Of a stretch of 56,616 bases of DNA, positions 1 through 8,897 are shown in pieces. The notes under the pieces are model-generated. The model had not been told where the DNA came from. It searched no databases and was given only the letters and a program-made list of their open reading frames with translations. Position 1 is the stretch's first letter, and each line of letters begins with the position of its first letter. The position numbers and the translations under genes were made by a program. The stretch comes from CALARM01 sp964431735 (lineage in GTDB: Bacteria; Vulcanimicrobiota; SpSt-956; JAKJGF01): contig CAYSLJ010000018.1 in assembly GCA_964431735.1 (NCBI GenBank), positions 1 to 56,616 of the forward strand. Reading direction: 5' to 3'.

Positions 1-100
1 CCAGAGCCCGGCCAGGGACAGGAGTGAGTGCCATATTTTTTTTGGGTACCAATTTGTCGGAGTTATTTTTCTTACAGTCCTAAATATAATTTTTTCTTCT

Positions 101-126
101 GTAACCTTTTTATGATTTTTTCAGTC
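101..126 (+). promoter_or_regulatory. Possible ECF-type promoter upstream of the sigma operon
   Basis: TGTAACC at 100-106 is followed after 17 bases by GTC at 124-126. This resembles the AAC ... GTC layout of ECF sigma promoters and lies about 40 bases before the first gene of an operon that encodes an ECF sigma factor, so autoregulation is plausible. It rests on two short boxes only. The rest of 1-163 holds no gene. Confidence 0.3.
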
Positions 127-163
127 AATAATAGTGAAAAATAAAATAAGGAGGTTTCAGAAC

Positions 164-1231
164 ATGCAAATTAAAGTATCAAAAGAAGATCTTTACAATT
201 ACTGCACTGATTTCGGACTTATGCTTTCCTGGGGTATCCCTCTGGCAAAGGTTCTTCTGGAACTGGAAAAATCCCAAGGATCCACTTTTTTCCGGGAGAT
301 AAGTGAAGAGCTTTATAACAGATTGCTTTACGGCTCTACTATGACTGAAGTTCTAGAAAAATTTCCTTCAGTATTTAAAAAATCTTTTCTTAAATGGGTA
401 AGAGTGGGAGAGAAATTTGGCATACTGGATAAAGCTCTTCTTGACATGGCAGGAGTCTTGCGGTTTGACAGCCTTCTTATGAGAGAGAATTCCTTTCTTT
501 CCCGACAAGAACTCGCAATATTTCTTATGAAACTTTCAACATTATTTAAAGAAAAGTCTTCTGAATACATATCTTCTGTCAGAGCATTAACAGACAATTC
601 AGTCCTTGTTGAATGGCTTGAAAAGACTTTATCTGTCCAGGGAAAGTTATTTTATAATTCTCAGAGAAATTATCTTATTGAACCGGTTTACAGAAAAATT
701 GCTTCTCCTATGTTCTGGCATCTGCTGGATACGGCGGAAGCCTGCGGATATCTTCCCTGTATGCTGGAAATACTCGGCCTTTATTTTATAGATAAATACA
801 ATCTTCTTCCTTCTGATGAAACTGTAACTATAGAAAGAGTTGATAAAGAAAATGCTTTTTCTATGGCAGAAAAGTTACTTTCCGAAATTGAAAAAAGTGC
901 TGCTAAAAAACTCACAGTTACCATAAAAAAAGAACAGTTTACTGTCTCTATCGGAGGAAAAGAAGAAAATCTTTCTCTTTTAGTCGGCCTTTCTTCGGAT
1001 AATAAAGAAAAAGTTCCTTTAATTATAAGTGCTCTGAAGATTATTTTTGATATGGATGTTGCGGAAAAATGCCTTTCTCAGAGGAATGTGAAAGAGTATA
1101 ATATTAATGGCAGAAAATACATGGTGTTCATGAATATTATTCCTCCTTATGATTTACCTGCTGAAGGACTGGAGCCTGATAAAACCCGTGACGGTACAGA
1201 AATAATCGAAATAGAATTGAAAGGTATTTAA
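164..1231 (+). CDS. GspF/PilC-like (T2SF) cytoplasmic protein
   Basis: The start is the ATG at 164, placed behind a strong AAGGAGGT at 148-155. A GTG at 134 is in frame but has no such site. Residues about 5-100 read like a T2SF (type II secretion / type IV pilus inner-membrane platform) domain: a helical stretch with ML-S-G-IPL, a GSTMTEVLEKFP segment and VGEKFGILDKAL, matching the family's ESG-PL, G-SLS-AL and GE-SG-L-E-L pattern. A weaker second copy covers about 115-225, ending in CGYLPCMLEIL. Unlike GspF/PilC, no hydrophobic membrane segments follow either copy. The last 130 residues are unassigned. It is 2 bases upstream of the ECF sigma gene, so the three genes form an operon. Membership in T2SF is inferred from pattern only, and function is unknown. 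Confidence 0.6.
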   Translation: MQIKVSKEDLYNYCTDFGLMLSWGIPLAKVLLELEKSQGSTFFREISEELYNRLLYGSTMTEVLEKFPSVFKKSFLKWVRVGEKFGILDKALLDMAGVLRFDSLLMRENSFLSRQELAIFLMKLSTLFKEKSSEYISSVRALTDNSVLVEWLEKTLSVQGKLFYNSQRNYLIEPVYRKIASPMFWHLLDTAEACGYLPCMLEILGLYFIDKYNLLPSDETVTIERVDKENAFSMAEKLLSEIEKSAAKKLTVTIKKEQFTVSIGGKEENLSLLVGLSSDNKEKVPLIISALKIIFDMDVAEKCLSQRNVKEYNINGRKYMVFMNIIPPYDLPAEGLEPDKTRDGTEIIEIELKGI

Positions 1232-1233
1232 AT

Positions 1234-1749
1234 ATGTGGAATGAAGAAGAACTCATAGAGGCAGTAGCAAGAGGAGAGGAATTTGCTCTGGAACTTCTCT
1301 TTGAGCGTCATTATTCTTCACTGTGGAAATATATTCTGGTGATCCTGAAAAATCCCGATGATACGAAAGAAGTTATAAATGAAACATTCTTTCGTGCTTT
1401 CCGGCAGATAAGGTATTTTCGGAAAGAAGGAACCTTTTCTGCCTGGCTTTTCAGGATTGCCAGAAATCTTTCTATAGATTATTTGAAAAAGAGAAAATTC
1501 AATGCTGACCTTCAGGCGTATAATGATGTCACACCAGATCCCATGAAAGAAAAAATTCTTGAAGAACTGGAATATATTAAGACAGAATATCGTGATATTA
1601 TAATGGTGAAAGATATTTCAGGTTATACTATGCAGGAAATAGCACAGATGATGAATATTACAGTTTCTGCTGCCAAAACACTCCATCACAGAGCCATAAA
1701 GAAGCTAAAAGAACAATGCCTTAAAGAAGGTGAACAATATGAAATGTGA
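1234..1749 (+). CDS. ECF-family RNA polymerase sigma factor
   Basis: This 171-residue protein has the two-domain layout of sigma-70 family ECF factors. Region 2 covers about residues 15-85, with HYSSLWKYIL, a DDTKEVINETFFRAFR helix and FSAWLFRIARNLSIDYLKK. Region 4 covers about 105-165, with the helix-turn-helix TMQEIAQMMNITVSAAKTLHHRAIKKL. It should direct RNA polymerase to a small stress or envelope regulon. The gene starts 2 bases after the GspF-like gene and its 3' end overlaps the anti-sigma gene by 11 bases, the usual sign of translational coupling and a 1:1 partner. Its targets are not identifiable here. Confidence 0.93.
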   Translation: MWNEEELIEAVARGEEFALELLFERHYSSLWKYILVILKNPDDTKEVINETFFRAFRQIRYFRKEGTFSAWLFRIARNLSIDYLKKRKFNADLQAYNDVTPDPMKEKILEELEYIKTEYRDIIMVKDISGYTMQEIAQMMNITVSAAKTLHHRAIKKLKEQCLKEGEQYEM

Positions 1750-2074
1750 AGATATAGAATTATTGCTTATAGATTATATAAACCGGGAATTGTCTGTTGA
1801 AATGAATAGTTTAATAGAAAAACACCTGCATGAGTGTCCTTTATGCCGGAATAATTTTGAAGAAACAGAGAAGATTGTAGGAAATATTCAGAGTATTTCT
1901 GCAGATATACCTGTAGAAGAAGCAAATAAAGTCTTTCTGAAAGAATCTCTTCTGAAAGAACTTCGGATATACAGGATTACATCGCCTTTTCTTTCGGCAC
2001 TGCACAGGAAGAAAGAAGAAATAAAGAAACATATAATGGGAGATTATAATAAAACATATGGGAAAGATTTATAA
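1739..2074 (+). CDS. Zinc-finger (ZAS-type) anti-sigma factor, soluble
   Basis: The chosen start is ATG 1739, 8 bases after AAAGAAGG; an in-frame GTG at 1730 lies inside that site. The N-terminus carries the zf-HC2/ZAS signature H-x3-C-x2-C (HLHECPLCR, about residues 29-37) preceded by CEDIELLLIDYINREL, typical of anti-sigma factors that clamp their ECF partner. No transmembrane helix follows, so it is probably cytoplasmic, unlike many membrane-bound ZAS proteins. The upstream GspF-like protein could supply the sensory or anchoring role, but that is inference. The C-terminal third is basic and charged. Confidence 0.85.
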   Translation: MKCEDIELLLIDYINRELSVEMNSLIEKHLHECPLCRNNFEETEKIVGNIQSISADIPVEEANKVFLKESLLKELRIYRITSPFLSALHRKKEEIKKHIMGDYNKTYGKDL

Positions 2075-2095
2075 TAAAGCCGATAGAAATATTTC

Positions 2096-2548
2096 TTAAA
2101 GCAATGGGGCAGAAATAATATCCTGAAGTATTATGACAGGGAGTCCTGAAAGTTTTCTGAATTCATAATCATTTGTTAAAAATAATGTAGAAGCTGATGA
2201 TATAGAACTTGCACCATGAATAGCATCAGGAGTTTTAATATTAAACTTTGCTCTCAACCTGGCTGATTCTGTTAAAATTGCCTGTGTAATTGGAATTAAT
2301 GTTACATCAGAATTGAAAAGCATCTCTTCGTAGTCATTTATAAGCTGTGTATTACCGGTTTTTATTGGACCTGTTAATGTCTCCAGGATTATTAATTCAC
2401 TACTGATTATTTCTATATTACCGCTTGCTGAAGCTTCCCATAATGGTAATAAAATATCATAATAAGGTTGTATTTCTTCTATCGTATAAATCAATATGGA
2501 TGTATCTATATACACATTACCATGTGCTGGTATTACTAATCTTCCCAT
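2096..2548 (-). CDS. vapC: VapC-type PIN-domain toxin
   Basis: A 150-residue PIN-domain ribonuclease. Conserved acidic residues are visible: Asp in the first strand (VYIDTSILIY), Glu in SELIILETL, Asp in TPDAIHGAS and Asp in FLTNDYEF. The family cleaves tRNA or other RNA using these residues and a divalent metal. Its start overlaps the last 13 bases of the upstream small gene on the same strand, the classic antitoxin-toxin arrangement. It is convergent with the anti-sigma gene. All key residues look intact. Confidence 0.9.
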   Translation of the reverse strand: MGRLVIPAHGNVYIDTSILIYTIEEIQPYYDILLPLWEASASGNIEIISSELIILETLTGPIKTGNTQLINDYEEMLFNSDVTLIPITQAILTESARLRAKFNIKTPDAIHGASSISSASTLFLTNDYEFRKLSGLPVIILQDIISAPLL

Positions 2549-2772
2549 GAATTACGTTCCTTTTGTAAATACTCATCAATTTCTTCTGCGGAGTTAAATA
2601 ATCCGGGACGTTTTTTTGATTTTATAATATCCATAATTGATTTTTTATGTATCCCAGGGAGACGTTGAAATATAAGTACTTCCACGTCATTACCCTCCAA
2701 TAAATCAGGCGATATTATTTCAATTTTATTTCCTGGTAAAACATTTGTTTTTATATGTAATGTGTTTTGCAT
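2536..2772 (-). CDS. VapB-like antitoxin
   Basis: A 78-residue protein translated just before the PIN toxin. The N-terminus (HIKTNVLPGNKIEI ... LLEGNDVEVLIFQ) resembles the AbrB-like fold of cyanobacterial-type VapB antitoxins. The C-terminus (FNSAEEIDEYLQKERNSWED) resembles the segment that inserts into the toxin's active site. The 13-base overlap with vapC suggests coupled translation, and autorepression is the family norm. Specific DNA binding is not shown by the sequence. Confidence 0.8.
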   Translation of the reverse strand: MQNTLHIKTNVLPGNKIEIISPDLLEGNDVEVLIFQRLPGIHKKSIMDIIKSKKRPGLFNSAEEIDEYLQKERNSWED

Positions 2773-2965
2773 ATTATTACTCCTATATTAATAATTCTCT
2801 CTCATAATTATTTTACCATAAATCTGGTGTCTGTAATAATTTACAGCATTCACTACTATAATATTTCTGTTTTCATTTTAACACAATTCCGTCCTTTTTC
2901 CCATTCCATATTTTTCTAAGAGAAGGCTTTCTTAATGAAAACCGATAGATAAAAAAGGTTGATTA

Positions 2966-4048
2966 TTAATCATCTACCGTATCCAATAATCTTTCCGCTG
3001 TTTCTACATGTCCGTTCCCCTCTTCCCATAACAGGACAGCTCCGGCTCTGCCTGCATCTTTTACCGTTACTATCCGATAAATATCATTCCATTTATAGAT
3101 TCTTTTCAGGGAAATCAGTAATTCAGGATGTCTTATGAATATGTCGGCAGTAAGGATTTTAAATTTTTTATAGGTACCGGCAGTTATAACAGCATGCCAG
3201 AACCTCTGGGCATCTCTGTAACAGGTCATGGCAGAAGATATTTCTTCATTGAACCGGGGAACATAACTTACAGGATTATCTTTTAAAAATTTATTTACTT
3301 TTATCTCTGTTTCCGTTACATGGTTACCATAATTTTGATAGTCTCTTATTGATTTTGCAACATCTTCGAGGTTTTCTATGTCATCAAGTATTTTTTTTGC
3401 AGACGATATATAATCCTCCGGTATGGAAGATTTCGGAGATACCTGCGGAGAAGGATTCTCCGCAGGACTGGCTGGCTTTGTTACAGCAGCAGGTTCCACT
3501 TTCGGAGAAGGCTTTGCTGACGGTGAAGGAGCAATTTTTTTAGATATTAAAATAGATGTAACATTACCGGAGTCATAATAATATTTTGTTTCATCTTTTG
3601 CCAGATATACTTTTTCAGTCTTATTCAAGACTCCGTCATAGAGAGTCTTTACATCTACAATGTTTGACCCCACACCTATTCCTTCATTAGTTTTATATTC
3701 AGGATTTTCAACGAGAACAGTTTTTAAGATCTGGTTATCGGTTGTAAAAAAGAAGGTAAGTTTATGTGTTTTATAGGTTAATTTGATCTTTCCTTCATCT
3801 GTTACTTCTTCGCTGTCAGCTTTGCCAAGCCATTCTTCCACTGAAATTAATTTACTTTTATTTACCTGAACTCTCCCTATGCCTGTGCCGGGATTTATAA
3901 TAAAAGCTTTCGGATTTTCTGTGGCAGTGGGAACTGCCGGAGGAGTGACAGGCACAGGTGTCGGTTCTTTTCTGGAATTTCTGCACCCTGAAAAAGAGAA
4001 TAATAATATAGATATGAGTAAATTTATATACAATATTTTACAGGACAT
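2966..4048 (-). CDS. Hypothetical lipoprotein with Pro/Ser-rich linker
   Basis: The start is ATG 4048, with GAGGTG nine bases upstream; a longer frame to 4060 would put the start codon inside that site. A hydrophobic signal ends in a lipobox (LLFSFSGC), followed by a Pro/Thr-rich tether. Residues about 50-165 contain GTGIGRVQVN and GIGVGSNIVDVKTLYDG. The latter resembles repeats in secreted proteins that begin with a GIGLGDS-like turn. A second Pro-rich linker (about 175-210) leads to a helical C-terminal domain with no family I recognise. It is probably exported and lipid-anchored. Function unknown. Confidence 0.7.
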   Translation of the reverse strand: MSCKILYINLLISILLFSFSGCRNSRKEPTPVPVTPPAVPTATENPKAFIINPGTGIGRVQVNKSKLISVEEWLGKADSEEVTDEGKIKLTYKTHKLTFFFTTDNQILKTVLVENPEYKTNEGIGVGSNIVDVKTLYDGVLNKTEKVYLAKDETKYYYDSGNVTSILISKKIAPSPSAKPSPKVEPAAVTKPASPAENPSPQVSPKSSIPEDYISSAKKILDDIENLEDVAKSIRDYQNYGNHVTETEIKVNKFLKDNPVSYVPRFNEEISSAMTCYRDAQRFWHAVITAGTYKKFKILTADIFIRHPELLISLKRIYKWNDIYRIVTVKDAGRAGAVLLWEEGNGHVETAERLLDTVDD

Positions 4049-4601
4049 TTTTTTATACACCTCTTTTTTTGCTATTGCTAATTAATATATACTCTGCTTT
4101 ATACTTAAATTGTTATTTTATAAGACATTTAAGTTGTTTTTTTATCGTAAAAAATTGCAAATGCGTAATGGGTATTGACAAATTATTTTTATTGATCTAA
4201 AATGTGATTTCTTAATGGATATTCTTGAATATTTTATTTAATTCCTTCAAATTAAATAAAAGATAAAACAGACCTTTGACAGATTTTATAAATATATATT
4301 ATGTAAACCTGTTTTTTTCAGAATTTTACATGATAAAAGATTTATATAAATATTGTTTCCTGTGAAGATGGTCTTAGATAGAGAAAATTTCTGGATACAG
4401 AAATTATAAATAAGAGAGTAATCACCGAAAGCTCCATGATAAAGTTATTTTTTATTTGTTTTTACCTTTATGTTACCGGCATTTTACAGTAAAAGCCGGT
4501 ATATTGTCAGTCAGGATATAATTTCAGTCCCTTTAATATGTGTGATTGATTATTATTTTTCCTTGATTTTTATGGAGCTTATAGAAAGAAGGTTTTTTAT
4601 T
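4049..4601. other. AT-rich intergenic region with one AT hairpin
   Basis: About 550 bases without a convincing gene between a minus-strand lipoprotein and a plus-strand small protein, so promoters for both should lie here. A perfect 12-base inverted repeat of A and T only occurs at 4232-4243 and 4250-4261 with a CCTTCA loop. A reading frame opening at 4470 lacks a ribosome binding site before 4602. Confidence 0.4.
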
Positions 4602-4826
4602 ATGAACAACAGTACATTAGATGAAATTGCAGACATTGCTGAAATTATTGATTTCAGAGATTTATACCAGTGTGCCTGGTGTAAATGTCTTATGGTGAAT
4701 GGTATCGGCATAAAAAAAGAGGATGAAATTCTGGATCTCTCTCATGGAATATGTCTTAAATGCAGGAGAGAAATGGAAAAAGAAGATAATTTTCATAAAT
4801 GTAACGTTCACAAAATTTCCAGATAG
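4602..4826 (+). CDS. Small CxxC zinc-ribbon protein
   Basis: A 74-residue protein starting at ATG 4602, with AAAGAAGG at 4585-4592. It has a CAWCKC motif, then LSHGICLKCRREM about 28 residues later. This spacing and the SHGIC-x2-C phrase match a short zinc-binding tail often attached to PAS or response-regulator proteins, where the first motif reads CSxCKK. Here the tail stands alone. Zinc binding is inferred from the cysteines, and no partner is apparent. Confidence 0.6.
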   Translation: MNNSTLDEIADIAEIIDFRDLYQCAWCKCLMVNGIGIKKEDEILDLSHGICLKCRREMEKEDNFHKCNVHKISR

Positions 4827-5134
4827 AAGTGAGGAGTAACAGATGAATTTTCTGTTCCCTCCTTACTTTTCAGATTACCTGTATATATTTATTTCCCATC
4901 AAACTGCCATTGACCGGGTGGTCACAACGATGAATAAGAACTTATTCCTCCTTTTACCATTTACGCTTCTCATATAAATTAACTGATTACTTACAGGGAT
5001 TTGAGAATAGCCAGAAATTAACAAAATATTAACAAAAGAAGCAGTTTTTATATTGTAAAAACAATTAAATGTTGTAAAATATATTCTGTATAGTCGTGTA
5101 CCATTAATTGTAGCACTATGGCGGAGGTATATTT
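4827..5134. other. Intergenic regulatory region upstream of the coiled-coil gene
   Basis: No gene is seen. It holds the TTAACA direct repeat (5018-5034), a short hairpin-like GTTTTTA/TAAAAAC around 5044-5062, and -10-like hexamers TAAAAT (5075-5080) and TATAGT (5089-5094). Confidence 0.4.
5018..5034 (+). promoter_or_regulatory. TTAACA-N5-TTAACA direct-repeat operator, copy 1
   Basis: Two perfect TTAACA hexamers are separated by 5 bases (11-base period), about 100 bases before the gene at 5135 and about 40 bases before a TAAAAT -10-like box. The same arrangement precedes the genes at 16450 and 27243. The 11-base hexamer spacing is that of PhoP/PhoB-family response-regulator boxes. Confidence 0.6.
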
Positions 5135-6187
5135 ATGAAAATAAATGAACATAAAGGCCAGAATATTTCATTACCAAAGATTTCCGGACGATTGAAAGAT
5201 GTTCTTGGAGTCTTTGATAAGATAACTATTAATTCTGGTTCAGAACCTGATTTATCTGTCTACGGAAAGGTAGATTTTAACGGTTCTCATGGAAAAACAG
5301 GTATGGCGAACCCGGAAGTAAACCGATGGATTTTAGATGGTATGGAAGAAGCCGGACATGGGAGTGGCCCATCTCCTTCTCCCGGTAGTTCCCATCATAA
5401 CCCGTGTCAGGGACATCACCCCGGCATACCGCCAGGTACATCAGGACACATACCGGGTGCTGTACCTTACGTTTATAACCAGCAATTCAATGATGTTATG
5501 AACGTGCTTAATAATATATCATATCAGGGAAATAGTATGAGCAGTAAACTTTCACATACGGGAAATAATATAAATACTTCGAAAAATGAACTGGCAGGAG
5601 CACATAATACAATAGAAGAGGTAAAGAATGATACAGAGGAAACAGATGTAAGCTCAAAGGGACAGGAACTGGATTCTAAAATGACATCTGTAGAATATAA
5701 GCTGCAGGAAGGGGACAGATATATAGATTCTGCTACAAATGATTTCAATTCGGTAAAATCATATCTCAATGATGCATCTAACAGGATTGATTACCTCAGA
5801 GGACAGCTTCAGGCAGCAGGGCCGTACCAGCAGGTTATAGCATATCTTGATCAGGCAAAACAGTATATAAATAGCCCTCTTTCAAATATGAGCAGTATTG
5901 ACTGGGATCTTTATAATACTGATAATTATATGAAAAGTGCTGCAGGAGAGATAGGTTATGCCAGAAGTTATATAAGTACAATAAAAGGAGATTATGAAGG
6001 TAACAATGTGAGTTCTGAAGGAGTTTCTGTACAATACTATGTAGAAAATGCCGAACGTGCTCTTGACAATGCAAATAGCGAATTGGCAGGCACAACCGGC
6101 ACATATCTTCCTTCTCTTAAATCGGAAATAGACCGGGCCATAAACAGTCTGATGTATGCCCGGAACCTTTATAATTCTATAAGATGA
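5135..6187 (+). CDS. Coiled-coil protein with MKIN leader and His/Gly/Pro-rich linker
   Basis: The start is supported by GGAGGT at 5123-5128. The 350-residue protein has no Sec signal. It opens with MKIN and has D-x-I-T-I-N-S at residues 28-34, a pattern shared with the subtilisin and clostripain-like genes. Residues about 80-118 form a flexible His/Gly/Pro/Ser-rich segment with many histidines and could bind metal. Residues about 125-350 are predicted helical with repeating units: NNIxxxxNEL, ATNDFNSVKSYLNDASNRIDYL, YLDQAKQYI and ENAERALDNANSEL. These suggest a long coiled coil or filament. I recognise no family. The gene is probably monocistronic. Confidence 0.75.
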   Translation: MKINEHKGQNISLPKISGRLKDVLGVFDKITINSGSEPDLSVYGKVDFNGSHGKTGMANPEVNRWILDGMEEAGHGSGPSPSPGSSHHNPCQGHHPGIPPGTSGHIPGAVPYVYNQQFNDVMNVLNNISYQGNSMSSKLSHTGNNINTSKNELAGAHNTIEEVKNDTEETDVSSKGQELDSKMTSVEYKLQEGDRYIDSATNDFNSVKSYLNDASNRIDYLRGQLQAAGPYQQVIAYLDQAKQYINSPLSNMSSIDWDLYNTDNYMKSAAGEIGYARSYISTIKGDYEGNNVSSEGVSVQYYVENAERALDNANSELAGTTGTYLPSLKSEIDRAINSLMYARNLYNSIR

Positions 6188-6314
6188 AAAACCTGATAAA
6201 TTCTGTAAGATAAACAGAGACACTCCGAAAGGAATCTCTATTTATCTTTTAAAATATTAGCCCGGTAATGAGCATTTCTGCAGCTATAAATTTTTAAAGG
6301 AGTTAAAAAAGATA

Positions 6315-7184
6315 ATGTTACATTTTACACCTGTATACAGTCGTAAGTTCGGATTATTGAGAGTAATAGACCACGGGTTAAATTTACCCGATGAAACCTA
6401 TATTTTACATTCTCCTGCAATTGAGAAAATTTTATTTGATCGTTCTCTGGTTAACTGGTCTCTTCAGATAGAAACCTACAGAGCAGCAAGAGCTTTTTTT
6501 GAAGCTTTAAAAGATGGAATTTTAAAGAAATATCCTCCTGGAACAAGATTTGAACAGGTCAATCTTGCCGGTTCTGATGATTATCAGCTTCAATCTGCCC
6601 ATGCAAAAGTATTTAACAGTTCTCTTCCCAGAAATTATATTGCCTTACACAGAGAACTGATTGAAGATGAATATGATGAAGAAGGAAAACAGAAATTTCG
6701 AACTGTTATTTCTTATAAAAGATTTGAAGCAAAGGGGAAACTTTGTATCCTTGGAGAAACAATTGCTACAGGAATAAGTGCCTGTGATTCACTGAGAGAG
6801 CATATGCCTTATGCCATAAAACATGGACTGGAAATGATAATAATTTTTTCCATCGCAGGGTCGAAAGTCGGAGCCCAGAGAGTTTATGAAGTATTGAGAG
6901 AATATAATGTAAAATCAATGTTTGTATTCGGTCTCGGTCTGTTCGGACTCGGGAAAGACGGTACAGCTCTTCTGTGGAAAGATGATGAAGGACTGGATAA
7001 TCCCATAACATTACCGGAATACGAAAAAAAGGGGAATGAAATCTTTCTGCCTGGTGAATGCTGTATCGGTGACTGGGGAAGAAGATTTACAGATCATAAA
7101 GGATATCTGCAGGAATGGAAAGAAGAACTGATAAGACTGGGGCATCCTGAGAGGTTCAGAATGCCTGAAGAATATAAAGCTTAG
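6315..7184 (+). CDS. Phosphoribosyltransferase-like protein
   Basis: AAAGGAG sits 12 bases before ATG 6315. The 289-residue protein contains KLCILGETIATGISACDSL at about residues 142-160, which resembles the PRPP-binding loop of type I phosphoribosyltransferases (four hydrophobics, acidic residues, T-x-T-G-x-T). Here Asp-Asp is replaced by Gly-Glu. A Rossmann-like strand-helix pattern follows (MIIIFSIAGSKVGAQRVYEVL; SMFVFGLGLFG). A Cys-rich GECCIGDWGRRF motif lies near 245-256. Catalysis cannot be assumed because the acidic pair is atypical. No operon partner is present, since flanking spacers exceed 120 bases. Confidence 0.55.
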   Translation: MLHFTPVYSRKFGLLRVIDHGLNLPDETYILHSPAIEKILFDRSLVNWSLQIETYRAARAFFEALKDGILKKYPPGTRFEQVNLAGSDDYQLQSAHAKVFNSSLPRNYIALHRELIEDEYDEEGKQKFRTVISYKRFEAKGKLCILGETIATGISACDSLREHMPYAIKHGLEMIIIFSIAGSKVGAQRVYEVLREYNVKSMFVFGLGLFGLGKDGTALLWKDDEGLDNPITLPEYEKKGNEIFLPGECCIGDWGRRFTDHKGYLQEWKEELIRLGHPERFRMPEEYKA

Positions 7185-7219
7185 GGGTTGTCAGGAAATA
7201 ACCCAATCATATTTACGTC

Positions 7220-7250
7220 TATATCGTGACGCGTTACGCGTCACGATATA
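7220..7250. repeat. TTA-centred perfect palindrome (family A repeat)
   Basis: Perfect 14-base arms TATATCGTGACGCG (7220-7233) and their complement (7237-7250) enclose TTA. The arms consist of the GTGACGCG/CGCGTCAC sequence that recurs in many spacers of this window. It lies between two plus-strand genes and lacks a T-tract, so it is not an ordinary terminator. Confidence 0.8.
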
Positions 7251-7409
7251 AATTATAACTATGATGTAATTATTTTCAGACAGTTCCTTAGTACCGCAAC
7301 AGGTAAATAGATACCCAAAAAAATATGGAACACGCTCCGGTCAGGGACAGGTTTTAGAAATGGGTATGAACTTATCTGGAGCGGTAATTAGTGATAACGG
7401 GGGAATTAA

Positions 7410-8753
7410 ATGGCTATTTTCTGCAGTAAATGTAATTTTAAAAATGCAAATCAGGCAAAATTCTGTCAGGGATGCGGAGAAAAACTTATCGCTACTGAAA
7501 CAGACGGTACATTAATGGCAGGTGTAATTCTAAATAATCGATATGAAATTAAAAGATTGGTTAAAACAGGTGGTTTTGGTTCTGTATATAAAGGACTGGA
7601 CAGAACAAACAATAGCATCTGTGCTGTGAAAGAAATGCTTAAAAGTTCCTGCGATACGCCTGAAGAACAGGAATATCTGGATGTAAGGTTTAAAAGAGAA
7701 CAGGAAATTTTTTATGGACTGTCTCATCCCAATCTGGCTATTTCAAAGGATGCTTTTATTGAAAACAATCGTTATTATCTTATTATGGATTATATTGAAG
7801 GTAAGGATCTGTATATGATAATGACGGAAGATTACCAGGGAAACGGAATTCCTGAAGCTATTGTAATTGAATGGGCAAAACAGATATTAGATGCTCTGGA
7901 TTACCTGCACAATCAATCTCCTCCTGTAATATATCGTGATTTAAAGCCTGAGAATGTAATGCTCAGAGATTCTGACAGAAAAATAATGATTGTAGATATG
8001 GGACTTGCGAGAACAGTAACTCCCGGACTTACAATGACAGCTATAGGCACACCTCAATATGCCCCTGAGGAATTATTTGCCGGCAAACCTGAACCAAGGA
8101 CGGATATTTATTCTCTCGGTGCAACAATGCACTGTTTGCTGACAGGAATAGTGCCTGTGAATTTTTTTTATTTCGAACGTCTGAGAAATATTAATAAGAA
8201 TGTATCGGAAGATATAGAACGTATTGTTGCCCGTGCAGTGGAAAGATATCCGGAAGACCGGTATGAACATGTCAGAGCTATGATAGAAGACCTTGACAGG
8301 TGTTATGAAAAATTATGTCCTGAAAAATTACCTGAAAAACCTCTGTCGCCTGTTAAACCGCTGGAAGAACCTGTTAAAGAAGATGAGATAATACAAAAAA
8401 TTAATCGCTTTTCTGAAGATAAAATGAGGAGAAAAAAAATTACACCTTATTGTGGTCACAGAACATATGAAGGTGAAAGAAGAGTGTTCCTTAATAATGA
8501 TACAACAGCCTGTCATAAAGAGATATTTATATGGTTTACAGACGAAATGGTCGCAGAAAAAAAACAAATTGTTTCTACTGTAGAATTAACTTCTATGTAT
8601 GATTATGAATGTTTTGATATATATAGAGATGCTTCAGGGTATAAGTTTGAACAATCATCACGTACGTTTAATAGTCTGGAAGAAATAGAAACCTATATAG
8701 TTGAGGTAGTATTTGCAGGAGAAGAAGGAATTATAAATATAATATATTATTGA
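7410..8753 (+). CDS. Zinc-ribbon Ser/Thr protein kinase
   Basis: Residues 5-22 form a zinc ribbon (C5, C8, C19, C22). The kinase domain spans about 44-310: glycine loop KTGGFGSVYKG, Lys74 in CAVKEM, catalytic loop VIYRDLKPENVML with Asp177, DMG (196-198) instead of DFG, GTPQYAPEE and DIYSLGATMHCLLTG. These Hanks-type features indicate an active kinase. A Pro-rich linker (about 312-325) leads to a 115-residue C-terminal domain of unknown family. There is no membrane segment, so it is cytosolic. The start follows CGGGGG. A second kinase (19216) and a multi-FHA protein (21894) nearby suggest a phospho-Thr signalling network. Confidence 0.92.
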   Translation: MAIFCSKCNFKNANQAKFCQGCGEKLIATETDGTLMAGVILNNRYEIKRLVKTGGFGSVYKGLDRTNNSICAVKEMLKSSCDTPEEQEYLDVRFKREQEIFYGLSHPNLAISKDAFIENNRYYLIMDYIEGKDLYMIMTEDYQGNGIPEAIVIEWAKQILDALDYLHNQSPPVIYRDLKPENVMLRDSDRKIMIVDMGLARTVTPGLTMTAIGTPQYAPEELFAGKPEPRTDIYSLGATMHCLLTGIVPVNFFYFERLRNINKNVSEDIERIVARAVERYPEDRYEHVRAMIEDLDRCYEKLCPEKLPEKPLSPVKPLEEPVKEDEIIQKINRFSEDKMRRKKITPYCGHRTYEGERRVFLNNDTTACHKEIFIWFTDEMVAEKKQIVSTVELTSMYDYECFDIYRDASGYKFEQSSRTFNSLEEIETYIVEVVFAGEEGIINIIYY

Positions 8754-8897
8754 CCGGGATTTTCAGGATTCTTCGAATTACCAGGAGAGAGGTTGGGACG
8801 GATAAATAGTTGCCGAACATAGTGATTCGTTGCCTTTACTATTTAACACTCACTATTTATATGAATTTTGATAAGTTATGGTATATACTATATTATT

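Noticed and set aside
4470..4601. N-terminal extension of the small zinc-ribbon protein
   Set aside because: There is no ribosome binding site; AAAGAAGG and ATG 4602 define a better start.
7220..7250. Palindrome as the terminator of the phosphoribosyltransferase-like gene
   Set aside because: No T-tract follows on either strand, and the same units occur in non-terminal positions.
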